Assembly (NCBI RefSeq): GCF_016765695.1
Contig: NZ_JAETGO010000043.1
Span: 101,817 to 165,816, forward strand
Direction: 5' to 3'
DNA from: Sporosalibacterium faouarense
Lineage (GTDB): Bacteria; Bacillota; Clostridia; Tissierellales; VENL01
Length of the DNA: 64,000 bases
The notes under the pieces are model-generated. The model did not search any database. It had not been told where the DNA came from and saw only the letters and a program-made list of their open reading frames with translations. The stretch's first letter is position 1, and every line of letters begins with the position of its first letter. This document shows, in pieces, positions 19,182 through 27,052 of the stretch. Made by a program: the position numbers and the translations under genes.

Positions 19182-20012
19182 CTATTGCTTAGCCTTATTT
19201 AATCTTGATGCTAATTTATTTGCTATAAAGTTAATAACTAGTACAATTAAGATTAAAATAGTTGCAGTTGCATATGCTTTTTCAAAGGAAATACCCTCTT
19301 TAGCTAAATAATATAAGTGAACTGCAAGAGTTCTACCACCATCCATTAAGCCTTTAGGCATCCATTTTACTGTTCCTAGTGTTAAATATATTGCTGCAGT
19401 TTCACCAACAATTCTACCTATACTTAATATAACTCCTGTAAGAATACCAGGTATGGCACTAGGTAGAATGACTTTTCTAATAGTGCGTAACTTAGATGCT
19501 CCTAACCCAAGACTACCTTCTCTAAATGTATTTGGCACAGCTTTTAGAGATTCTTCTGTAGTACGTACAATTGTGGGTAAAACCATCATGCTTAAAGTTA
19601 ATGAACCCGATAATATAGACCATCCAAAATTTAAAAATGTAACGAAAAATATTAAGCCATATAAACCAAAAACTATTGAGGGTATTCCAGCTAAACTCTC
19701 TGTTGCAAATCTTATTACTCTAACAACTTTACCAGGTTTAGCGTATTCAACTAGGTAAATAGCTGAAAAAATACCTATAGGTGTGGCTATTATGATTGTT
19801 ATTAGTATTACATACAAGGTTGAAACAATATAAGGTAATATACCTTCTTCACCTTCACCCATCTGTGTCTGTGAAATGAAATCCCAGCTTATTTCTCCAA
19901 TCCCATTAGAAACTACATATATTAAAATCCATAGGAGTACTCCAACAGTAACTATTGATGAGAGATATATTATTCCTTTTACTAGATTGTCCATTGAATG
20001 TCTTTTCTTCAT
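19182..20012 (-). CDS. pstA: Phosphate ABC transporter permease PstA
   Basis: A 276-residue permease with about six membrane segments. The EAA coupling loop is LKAVPNTFREGSLGLGASKLRTIRKVILPSAIPGI, and FATESLAGIPSIVFGLYGL is the characteristic Pst permease stretch. ATG at 20012 with GGTGGG upstream is favoured over a GTG 9 bases earlier; with this start it does not overlap pstC. Confidence 0.95.
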   Translation of the reverse strand: MKKRHSMDNLVKGIIYLSSIVTVGVLLWILIYVVSNGIGEISWDFISQTQMGEGEEGILPYIVSTLYVILITIIIATPIGIFSAIYLVEYAKPGKVVRVIRFATESLAGIPSIVFGLYGLIFFVTFLNFGWSILSGSLTLSMMVLPTIVRTTEESLKAVPNTFREGSLGLGASKLRTIRKVILPSAIPGILTGVILSIGRIVGETAAIYLTLGTVKWMPKGLMDGGRTLAVHLYYLAKEGISFEKAYATATILILIVLVINFIANKLASRLNKAKQ

Positions 20013-20013
20013 C

Positions 20014-20928
20014 CTATTCACCCACCTTACTTGTAATGAAGTTTAATACTATATTTAAAATCATTATGAAAATGAAAAGAATAACTCCTGTCGCAAATAA
20101 TGAGTTCTCATGTAACCCAGGTGCTGCATATGACATTTCTAATGCTATATGAGCTGTCATTGGTCTTACTCTATCTAGTATTGAAAAAGGAATTTGTATT
20201 GAGTTTCCAGCCACTAAAATAACTGCCATAGTTTCTCCTATAGCTCTACCTATACCTAATATAATTGCTGCAAATATCCCAGACTTAGCTGCAGGAATCA
20301 TTACCTTGAATATTGTCTGAATATGAGATGCTCCCATTGCCAAAGAACCTTCTTTGTACTCCCTTGGAACTGCCTTTAAAGCTGTTACTGAAATATTAAT
20401 TATAGTAGGCAAAATCATGAAGGAAAGTATTATTATAGCTGCCAATAGTCCATTTCCTCCACCACCGAAAGTCCTATCTATTATAGGGACTATAATAACT
20501 AGTCCAAAAAAACCGTAAACTACTGATGGTATACCCGCTAAGAGCTCCACCGCTGGTTTAATTATCTTAATCATCCAATCTGGTGCTAGCTCAGCTATAA
20601 AAACAGCAGTTAATAACCCTATAGGTACTCCTATGATTATTGAGCCTAATGTAGCATATATTGAAGCTACTATCATTGCTCCTATACCTAGAATCTCTGC
20701 CTCTGGGTACCAATCAGTTTTAAAAATAAAATCAAATAAACCAATCTCTGCAATTGCAGGAACTCCCTTGATAAAGATGAAGAAAGTGATTATAGCTATA
20801 CTAACTATTGCCATACAGGCTGATAAGAAAAATATAATCTCTACAATTTTTTCCCATATCTCTGTCCACTTACTTTTACTCATATTAGGTCTGCTTTCAT
20901 ATTCATTGTTAAGTTCAGTTGCTTCCAT
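20014..20928 (-). CDS. pstC: Phosphate ABC transporter permease PstC
   Basis: A 304-residue permease, partner of PstA, with a cytoplasmic N-terminus and six membrane segments. PAVELLAGIPSVVYGFFGL and the EAA loop LKAVPREYKEGSLAMGASHIQTIFKV match PstC. The reading frame is open up to 20973, but GGAGGTG lies 7 bases before the ATG at 20928, which gives a normal N-terminus. A hairpin separates it from pstS. Confidence 0.95.
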   Translation of the reverse strand: MEATELNNEYESRPNMSKSKWTEIWEKIVEIIFFLSACMAIVSIAIITFFIFIKGVPAIAEIGLFDFIFKTDWYPEAEILGIGAMIVASIYATLGSIIIGVPIGLLTAVFIAELAPDWMIKIIKPAVELLAGIPSVVYGFFGLVIIVPIIDRTFGGGGNGLLAAIIILSFMILPTIINISVTALKAVPREYKEGSLAMGASHIQTIFKVMIPAAKSGIFAAIILGIGRAIGETMAVILVAGNSIQIPFSILDRVRPMTAHIALEMSYAAPGLHENSLFATGVILFIFIMILNIVLNFITSKVGE

Positions 20929-20978
20929 TACTATAGCACCTCCACTACATATTTTGCATTTATTTTTAAACATGGCTT

Positions 20979-21003
20979 AGACTCCACAAATCTTGTGGAG
21001 TCT
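20979..21003 (-). other. Intergenic hairpin between pstS and pstC
   Basis: A perfect 11-base stem with a 3-base loop and no T-run on the minus strand. Such hairpins after the binding-protein gene commonly stabilise the upstream message or cause partial termination, giving more PstS than permease. This role is inferred from position. Confidence 0.6.
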
Positions 21004-21064
21004 AGCAGTATAGATATTTCCTTGAAGCTAGAAGTAATTCATATGTGATTATATTATTGATTTA

Positions 21065-21985
21065 TTATTTAACAGGAATAGCTCCTTCTTCAGCAACTTT
21101 TGCTTGACCTTCTTCGCTAAATACAAAGTCTAGATATGCTTGTACTTCTGGTGTTACATCTCCATTTGTTAGCATTAGGAAAGGTCTTGATACTGGATAT
21201 TTATCAGCTAAAATGTTTTCTACAGTTGGTGCAGTACCGTCTATTTCAACTGGCTTAACAGTATCATTTAAGTATGCTAGTGATAAGTAACCAATAGCAT
21301 TTTCTTTTTGTGCTACGTTTTGTCTCACTGTTCCGTTACCTTCTGCTATTATTGCATCTCTAGTTACTGCACTTACTTTCTTTCCATCTACTTCTTTCTC
21401 TAGTTCCATGATTTCTTCAAAAGCACCTCTTGTACCTGAACCTGCTTCACGACTTACTACTATGATTTCGGCATCGTTTCCACCAACTTCACTCCAGTTA
21501 GTAATCTCTCCTTCGAAAATCTTAGAAACTTGTTCTTTTGTTAAATCTTCTATTGCTCCATTACTTGGATGAACCACAACAGCAATTCCATCATAAGCAA
21601 TTATATGTTTTGTTAGTCCCCAACCTTCTTCTTCGGTTTTAAGATTTCTTGAAGCAGTTCCTATATCAGCAGTTTTATTATGTGCTGCTTTTACTCCTGC
21701 TGAAGATCCAATACCTTGAATGTTAACTTTTACTCCAGAGTTTTTATCCATGAATGCTTCTGCTATTGCTTCTGCTACTGGTTGTACTGATGTTGATCCT
21801 GCTATCTCTACTGTTCCTGTTGCTGAATCATTTGAATTATCATTGTTATTTTCTTCTTGACTATTGTTTTCATCTTGAACATCATTATTAGTTTCTTCTC
21901 CTTTTGAACATCCTACTAATGCTCCAAATGCAAGTAATACAACTAAAGCTAACACTAAAATTCTTGATTTTCTAAATAAACTCAT
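21065..21985 (-). CDS. pstS: Phosphate-binding lipoprotein PstS
   Basis: A 306-residue lipoprotein (lipobox LVGC, Cys26), an Asn/Glu/Asp-rich linker (about 30-52), then the phosphate-binding domain beginning TVEIAGSTSVQPVAEAIAEAF, with GIGSSAGVKA, SRNLK and REAGSGTRGAFEE, the serine/arginine stretches that coordinate phosphate in PstS. ATG at 21985 with AGGGG upstream is chosen over an ATG 18 bases earlier. Extracytoplasmic component of Pst, first gene of the operon under a Pho-box promoter. Confidence 0.95.
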   Translation of the reverse strand: MSLFRKSRILVLALVVLLAFGALVGCSKGEETNNDVQDENNSQEENNNDNSNDSATGTVEIAGSTSVQPVAEAIAEAFMDKNSGVKVNIQGIGSSAGVKAAHNKTADIGTASRNLKTEEEGWGLTKHIIAYDGIAVVVHPSNGAIEDLTKEQVSKIFEGEITNWSEVGGNDAEIIVVSREAGSGTRGAFEEIMELEKEVDGKKVSAVTRDAIIAEGNGTVRQNVAQKENAIGYLSLAYLNDTVKPVEIDGTAPTVENILADKYPVSRPFLMLTNGDVTPEVQAYLDFVFSEEGQAKVAEEGAIPVK

Positions 21986-22042
21986 TAAAACTACCCCTTT
22001 CATTTTTCATAATTGATTTAATTTGTCCTCTGTACATTTAGA

Positions 22043-22107
22043 AGTATAGCAATTTTTTCTAGGTTATATGTTTTGGAACTGTTAATGGTTTGTTAAGAAC
22101 ATGTTAA
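22043..22107 (-). promoter_or_regulatory. Pho box and promoter of the pst operon
   Basis: On the minus strand three perfect TTAACA hexamers (22102-22107, 22091-22096, 22080-22085) are spaced exactly 11 bases apart, with a fourth degenerate AAAACA at 22069-22074 in phase. Direct TT(A/T/C)A(C/T)A repeats with 11-base period are the PhoP box of Bacillus. A -10-like TATACT lies at 22043-22048, so the repeats run into the -35 region as expected for activation. Confidence 0.8.
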
Positions 22108-22333
22108 TTGATAATATTTCTTTAAAGAATTGCTAAAAATACTAAGTTATTTCTTTATCTTAGAGAGTTGTATATTCACAAATCAAATATAATTTTGTAT
22201 AAGTTCCACTATATGCTTTCATTATTTAAAGTATATCTATAAAACTCAAAAGAATATTATTTACCCTATAAAGAAAAACTGTATATGACATAGTTTATAA
22301 GCTTATTACTCAAAACTATTTTGGTTATTGATA
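22108..22333. other. AT-rich intergenic DNA between pst and ychF
   Basis: Part of the 571-base gap between pstS and ychF, whose genes diverge. Besides the Pho box on its left and a dispersed repeat on its right, only AT-rich sequence with many stops is seen; a ychF promoter must lie further right but no single convincing one stands out. Confidence 0.5.
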
Positions 22334-22412
22334 TTAATATTTGAGAAAACTGTATATTAAATTTTCTTAGGGAAATATATTTAAATTGAAAATATGCAAT
22401 TTCCTAATTTAA
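22334..22412. repeat. Dispersed ~78-bp inverted-end repeat, copy A
   Basis: A 79-base AT-rich element. Its ends are imperfect inverted repeats: left TTAATATTTGAGAAAACTGT, right (read inward on the other strand) TTAAATTAGGAAATTGCATA. It aligns along its length with copies at 26123-26199 and 45485-45563; the closest match is to the 26.1 kb copy, sharing the central AATATATTTAA. Lies upstream of ychF. Confidence 0.7.
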
Positions 22413-22556
22413 TAGAAATGAAAAGATTATTAGCTGATTCATTTTATAAAACCCTATATTATATATAGAAACTCTCAAAGTTCATTGAAGTATATGTATT
22501 ATTGATGTATAATTTAATCTGATGTGTTTAGAAGTTTATTTGAAAGGAAGATATAA

Positions 22557-23648
22557 ATGAAATTAGGTATTGTCGGACTACCAAACGTTGGAAAAAGCAC
22601 TTTGTTTAACGCTATTACTTCTGCAGGAGCAGAATCAGCTAACTATCCATTTTGTACAATTGAGCCGAATGTAGGAGTTGTAACGGTGCCAGATGAAAGA
22701 TTAGACTATTTGGAAGAGATGTTTTCATCCCAAAAGAAGATTCCTACAGCTATCGAATTCTTTGATATAGCTGGATTAGTTAAAGGTGCTAGTAAAGGTG
22801 AAGGATTAGGGAACAAATTTCTTTCCCATATTAGAGAGGTACAAGCTATTGTTCATGTTATAAGATGTTTTGAAGATGAGAATATTACCCATGTTGAAGG
22901 TAGTATAGATCCACTTAGAGATATCGAAATAATTGATCTAGAGCTTATTTTATCTGATTTAGAAATAATGAGTAGAAGACTTACAAAGACAGAAAAGTTG
23001 GCTAAAAATGATAAGTCTTTATTGAAAGAGCTTGAAATAATCAGAAAAATTGTGGAAGTATTAGAAGCTGGTAAAGCCGTTAGAACATTAGAGTTCTCAG
23101 ATGACGATCAAAAATTTGTTAAACATTTAAACCTATTGTCTAATAAACCTGTTTTATATGCAGCTAATATTTCCGAAGATGATATAATATCAGAAGAAAC
23201 TAATGAATACTTAGAAGCAGTATTGAATCATGCTGAAAAAGAAGGTTCGGAGGTTATTACAATCTGTGGAAAGATAGAATCTGAAATAGCTGAATTAGAA
23301 GAAGAAGAAAAGGAAATGTTCCTTAATGAATTAGGTTTAACTGAATCTGGGTTAGATAAGCTTATAAAGGCAAGCTATAAACTATTAGGTTTAATTTCAT
23401 TTTTAACTGCTGGACCAAAGGAAGTTAGAGCTTGGACAATCAAAGAGGGTACAAAAGCTCCTCAAGCAGCTGGAAAAATTCACTCTGATATTGAAAAAGG
23501 CTTTATTAGAGCTGAAGTGATTCATTTTGACGATTTAAAAAATTGTGGAAACATGACAAAAGCTAAGGAAAAAGGATTATTAAGACTAGAAGGTAAAGAG
23601 TATATTATGAAAGATGGAGATGTGGTAGAGTTTAGATTCAATGTTTAG
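22557..23648 (+). CDS. ychF: Redox-regulated ATPase/GTPase YchF (OBG family)
   Basis: A 363-residue P-loop protein of the Obg-related YchF family, ribosome-associated and generally ATP-preferring. G1 is GLPNVGKSTLFNAIT (about 6-20), G3 DIAGLVKGASKGEGLGNKFL, a coiled-coil insertion near 130-200, and a C-terminal TGS domain (about 278-361) with FLTAGPKEVRAWTIKEGTKAPQAAG and GDVVEFRFNV. Full length. Monocistronic on the plus strand, unlike its neighbours. Confidence 0.97.
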   Translation: MKLGIVGLPNVGKSTLFNAITSAGAESANYPFCTIEPNVGVVTVPDERLDYLEEMFSSQKKIPTAIEFFDIAGLVKGASKGEGLGNKFLSHIREVQAIVHVIRCFEDENITHVEGSIDPLRDIEIIDLELILSDLEIMSRRLTKTEKLAKNDKSLLKELEIIRKIVEVLEAGKAVRTLEFSDDDQKFVKHLNLLSNKPVLYAANISEDDIISEETNEYLEAVLNHAEKEGSEVITICGKIESEIAELEEEEKEMFLNELGLTESGLDKLIKASYKLLGLISFLTAGPKEVRAWTIKEGTKAPQAAGKIHSDIEKGFIRAEVIHFDDLKNCGNMTKAKEKGLLRLEGKEYIMKDGDVVEFRFNV

Positions 23649-23716
23649 AAGAATCAAACAAAATAATTTTCATTCTAAGTGTCAAATCGAATTCTTTTAA
23701 AATAATGCTTTATATG

Positions 23717-23750
23717 AAAATGCTCCCGATAATAATATCAGGAGCATTTT
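23717..23750. terminator. Bidirectional terminator between ychF and the isoprenoid-synthase-like gene
   Basis: Stem AAAATGCTCC/GGAGCATTTT (23717-23726 with 23741-23750), flanked by A on one side and T on the other, so it can serve both converging genes. Confidence 0.85.
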
Positions 23751-23756
23751 TAAGTC

Positions 23757-25049
23757 TTAAACTAATGCTTCTTTAATAATCTTATCAGTACTAACTCCAT
23801 TATAGCTTTCATCTAATTTTGATAATTTTCTTTCTAATTTTTTATATAATTTTCTCATATATCTTACTCTATAAGGGAAAAACCTCTTTATTTCCTTAAA
23901 ATACTTCCTAGTATATAACTTTTTATTTTGAGCTATTGAAAACAATATAAGCTGCAAACAGTTTTTCTTAATTAATTCTTTTAGTTCATTAATATCATCA
24001 GTATTAAAGCACTCTACATTATCTAAAAGCTCTAATGTAAAGTTAATTAATTTGTTTGTTACATTATCCAAAGGCCATTTTCTAGCTAATTGAGAAATTA
24101 TCGTTATATGATTATTATTGGAGTCATTCTCAGCATCCTGTAAATCATCACATATTTGAAGAAGAACCCCATATCCAAAAAAGAATTTGGCCTCTTCCCA
24201 CCTCAGATTACCATTTATTAAATATGCATCAGCTAAAACTGAAGCTCCTCCTTTTTCTATGCTAATGCCTAAAATATCATCTTCATATGGTCCTGATTTC
24301 TCTTTATGCTGCTTAAGACTTTTTGTTTGAGCTCTATGAATATATAGCAAGCTTTTATAAACTAATGGATATTTATCTCGTTCATATTCGCTATTTATTT
24401 CATCTATCAGTTTATAAATTTTATTTTCATAGCTAGTAGTAGATTTTATAGGTTCTCCAGCTATTTTTCTTTCAAACCTTTCACTTAAGGTATACTTTTC
24501 TTCTTTACTTTTTTCCTCATCATCTAGATAGTTATCAGTATATGGATATAACATGCTATAACCAAAAATCGAAGGTGTTAGTTCTATTTTTTTTCCTATT
24601 AGCATTTGAATTATATTCATAATCCAAACATTTCTCATTGCTTGACCAATATCTTGTATTTCTAAAGAAGAATCAAATTCTTTAGCTCTATTAACAAATT
24701 TCTCAGTTGCTTGAAAAAGTCCTTTACCAAGTAATAATTCTTTATCCTCTAAAGATACCAAGTCTGATTTAAGAATAAAATCATTAATTATTTCTTTAAT
24801 ATTCATCTTCCACTCTTTTCTCATTCCAGCATCTGAAGGATATTGCTTAATCATTTTTATAAATTCATTAATAAATTTATTGGTTTCCTTTTCTTTAATT
24901 CTCTTATACCAATAGGTGTTCTGTTTATCTAGAACGGGAAATCCTATACTAGTTTTCCACCATTTATTTATAAAAGTTTCTTTTAGTTCCCTTAATTCAT
25001 TAAACTCCTCTTGCTTATCTATCAATTTAATGGACTCTTGAAGATTCAT
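23757..25049 (-). CDS. Class I isoprenoid-synthase-like protein, substrate unknown
   Basis: A 430-residue, all-helical protein. It carries two acidic motifs in the order and spacing of class I prenyl/terpene synthases: YTDNYLDDEE (D172, D176-D177) and QICDDLQDAENDSNN (D301-D302, D305, D309), the usual Mg-diphosphate sites. It is longer than typical polyprenyl synthases and lacks their GGKR/LRP regions; it resembles proteins annotated simply as class 1 isoprenoid biosynthesis enzymes. ATG at 25049 with GGTGGGAG upstream is preferred over GTG at 25064. It stands alone, with no MEP, cyclase or P450 gene nearby, so the product cannot be named. Confidence 0.6.
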   Translation of the reverse strand: MNLQESIKLIDKQEEFNELRELKETFINKWWKTSIGFPVLDKQNTYWYKRIKEKETNKFINEFIKMIKQYPSDAGMRKEWKMNIKEIINDFILKSDLVSLEDKELLLGKGLFQATEKFVNRAKEFDSSLEIQDIGQAMRNVWIMNIIQMLIGKKIELTPSIFGYSMLYPYTDNYLDDEEKSKEEKYTLSERFERKIAGEPIKSTTSYENKIYKLIDEINSEYERDKYPLVYKSLLYIHRAQTKSLKQHKEKSGPYEDDILGISIEKGGASVLADAYLINGNLRWEEAKFFFGYGVLLQICDDLQDAENDSNNNHITIISQLARKWPLDNVTNKLINFTLELLDNVECFNTDDINELKELIKKNCLQLILFSIAQNKKLYTRKYFKEIKRFFPYRVRYMRKLYKKLERKLSKLDESYNGVSTDKIIKEALV

Positions 25050-25298
25050 ATATAATTCTCCCACCTTTATTATTTAAGGAAATTAAGTATTCATAATCCC
25101 GTATAAAATTTAGTATGTAAACTACTCACTTAAGACTTCTTTACAATTTATATTTCATCTATCAATAGTATTCAATATATGTCATTTAATTCCTTTTATT
25201 GTATTAAAAAAATAACAATCCCCAATTTTAGGAATTGCTTTCTTTAATTCTTCTATATATAAAGTTTTAGAAGCATGTTTATCAAAATTTTAATAATA

Positions 25299-26018
25299 TT
25301 ATATCGTTAATTTATGACCATTCTTTTTAAACCACATTTTTCTTTCCTTATAGTCAGGGTTGATTTTTTCAACTAGATTCCAAAAATCCTTAGAATGATT
25401 CAAATGTACCATGTGACACATTTCATGTACTACAACATACTCGATTATGTGTACTGGAGCCATACCAAGTCTCCAATTAAACATTAAATCTTTCTTCGAG
25501 TTACAGCTCCCCCATCTCTTTTTCTGTTCTTTAACCCTTATAGACCTTGGCCTAGAATTGAAGGATAATTGATGTGCCTCTACTATATTGAGTATTTGTT
25601 TTAATGTTTCTTCTCTATACCATTTTTCTATTGCTAGCTTTATCTTTTCTTTAATTAAATTGTTACTACTAGATATAATATAAAGCTTGTTATTCTCAAA
25701 TGTTACTCTAATTTTCTTTTCTGATGGGTCTACTACGAACTGAAGAGTATATTCATCTCCCAAATATAAGAACTTTTCCCCTTCAACAAAGCTTTTCTTA
25801 TATTTACTATAATCAATATCCTTTAACTCATCCAACTTATTCAATATCCACTGCTTCTTTTCTTCAACCGATTGTATAATGGCTTTTTCTGTAATATTTC
25901 TAGGAGCCCTAACTATAATTGTACTAGGTGGAGTGATACGTATCTCCATGGTTTTCCTATTGCTACGTATAATGTTAAATTCAATTTTTCGATTTTCATG
26001 TGTGATTTCTAATTTCAT
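25299..26018 (-). CDS. YgjP-type metallopeptidase-like protein (DUF45)
   Basis: A 239-residue protein of the YgjP/DUF45 family with the zinc motif VVHEMCHMVHLNHSKDFW (HExxH plus downstream His, about residues 196-213) preceded by RVKEQKKRWGSCNSKKDLMFNWRL, the family's signature. Members resemble SprT/WLM metallopeptidases and are often near restriction or defence genes; E. coli YgjP was reported to act on UTP. Monocistronic here. Cytoplasmic, no signal peptide. Confidence 0.9.
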   Translation of the reverse strand: MKLEITHENRKIEFNIIRSNRKTMEIRITPPSTIIVRAPRNITEKAIIQSVEEKKQWILNKLDELKDIDYSKYKKSFVEGEKFLYLGDEYTLQFVVDPSEKKIRVTFENNKLYIISSSNNLIKEKIKLAIEKWYREETLKQILNIVEAHQLSFNSRPRSIRVKEQKKRWGSCNSKKDLMFNWRLGMAPVHIIEYVVVHEMCHMVHLNHSKDFWNLVEKINPDYKERKMWFKKNGHKLTI

Positions 26019-26122
26019 CTTTTTCTCCCATACTATAGATTGTAATAAGAATGGGTATTTGACATATACCCATTGAATCGTAATATCTTATTATTTACTA
26101 TGTAATTATTCCAATTTATGTA

Positions 26123-26199
26123 TTAAATCGAGAAAATTGCATAGTAAAATTTTACGCAAAAATATATTTAATTTGTAATTATACAATTTCCTCAATTAA
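26123..26199. repeat. Dispersed ~78-bp inverted-end repeat, copy B
   Basis: A 77-base AT-rich element with ends TTAAATCGAGAAAATTGCAT and, inward on the other strand, TTAATTGAGGAAATTGTATA, so the termini are a clear inverted repeat (GAG-AAATTG-AT). Aligns with copies A and C. Lies in the gap between the YgjP-type gene and a small hypothetical gene. Confidence 0.72.
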
Positions 26200-26297
26200 T
26201 TATAGCATATAATTTTGCATCAAAGAGTGAGTTTCGTAATTCCATATGGTTATTGTAATATTAAGTTTAGTGGGAGCACTACTAATAGTTTTTTACA

Positions 26298-26504
26298 TTA
26301 GGTCTCTTTATTCTGTATATTTAAATATATTTTAAGATTACGACAGAAGATTTCAAAGGAAACATCCTTCTCAAAGATTAAATAGTTATATATAATATCT
26401 CTACCTGTGTCTTCTAATGCTTCAACTAAATCTTTTTCAGAAATGTCAAGTCTATACCCAATTTGGTCTTCTAAACATCTTCTAAAGTTATCTAACATAA
26501 TCAT
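26298..26504 (-). CDS. Small hypothetical protein
   Basis: A 68-residue protein, MIMLDNFRRCLEDQIGYRLD..., moderately acidic and probably helical, with no recognised domain. ATG at 26504 has GAGGTGA at proper distance. It is divergently arranged with the XRE-family regulator, the intergenic gap being about 120 bases, which suggests but does not prove control by that regulator. Confidence 0.6.
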   Translation of the reverse strand: MIMLDNFRRCLEDQIGYRLDISEKDLVEALEDTGRDIIYNYLIFEKDVSFEIFCRNLKIYLNIQNKET

Positions 26505-26624
26505 TACGCTCACCTCTGCATTTGATTGTATTCGTATGTATGCATTATAACATACTACTCTCCTTTTTGCATCATTCCAACTATTAAATTTGTCAATATG
26601 CTAGGATTAAGTAGAGGTGATACA

Positions 26625-27029
26625 ATGAATTTTTCAGAACGACTGAGAATCTTAAGAACAGAACAAAGCCTTAAGCAAGAAGAATTAGCTAAGATCCTAA
26701 ATATAAGTAGACAATCTGTAAGTAATTATGAAAATGGAGCTAGATTCCCCAGTGATGAACTACTATTACATAGAATCTCTAGCTATTTTAATGTTTCACT
26801 AGACTATTTGTTAGGTGCAACTAATATAAGGAATTATTTTAATAATAAATTAGATAACTCAAAAATAAGGGAAGATACTTCTTTATACTCTTTAGATAAA
26901 ATTGAAGCCTTAGAAAATTTATTTGAGGTAGTAGATAATATGCCTGCTCATAGGATAAATCAGATTACTAGTGCAATAAAAATCTTTGTATATGATGACA
27001 AGGAAGATAAAGTGAAAAAACAGCGATAG
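26625..27029 (+). CDS. XRE-family HTH transcriptional regulator
   Basis: A 134-residue regulator. Residues 1-65 form a Cro/CI-type helix-turn-helix: LRILRTEQSLKQEELAKILNISRQSVSNYENGARFPSDELLLHRISSYFNVSLDYLLG. The C-terminal ~65 residues are helical and unassigned. GAGGTG lies 6 bases before the ATG at 26625. Similar in layout to SinR/ImmR-type repressors. Target unknown; the divergent small gene is the obvious candidate. Confidence 0.88.
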   Translation: MNFSERLRILRTEQSLKQEELAKILNISRQSVSNYENGARFPSDELLLHRISSYFNVSLDYLLGATNIRNYFNNKLDNSKIREDTSLYSLDKIEALENLFEVVDNMPAHRINQITSAIKIFVYDDKEDKVKKQR

Positions 27030-27052
27030 CCATAATGGCTATCGCTGTTTTT
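27015..27052. terminator. Bidirectional terminator between XRE regulator and glutamine synthetase
   Basis: A perfect 12-13-base stem (27020-27032 with 27036-27048) with a 3-base loop, flanked by A6 on the left and T5 on the right, serving both converging genes. Confidence 0.9.

Noticed and set aside
25067..25150. Possible fourth copy of the 78-bp repeat
   Set aside because: The left end (TTATTATTTAAGGAAATTA) fits, but the right end is about 14 bases too far and poorly matched.
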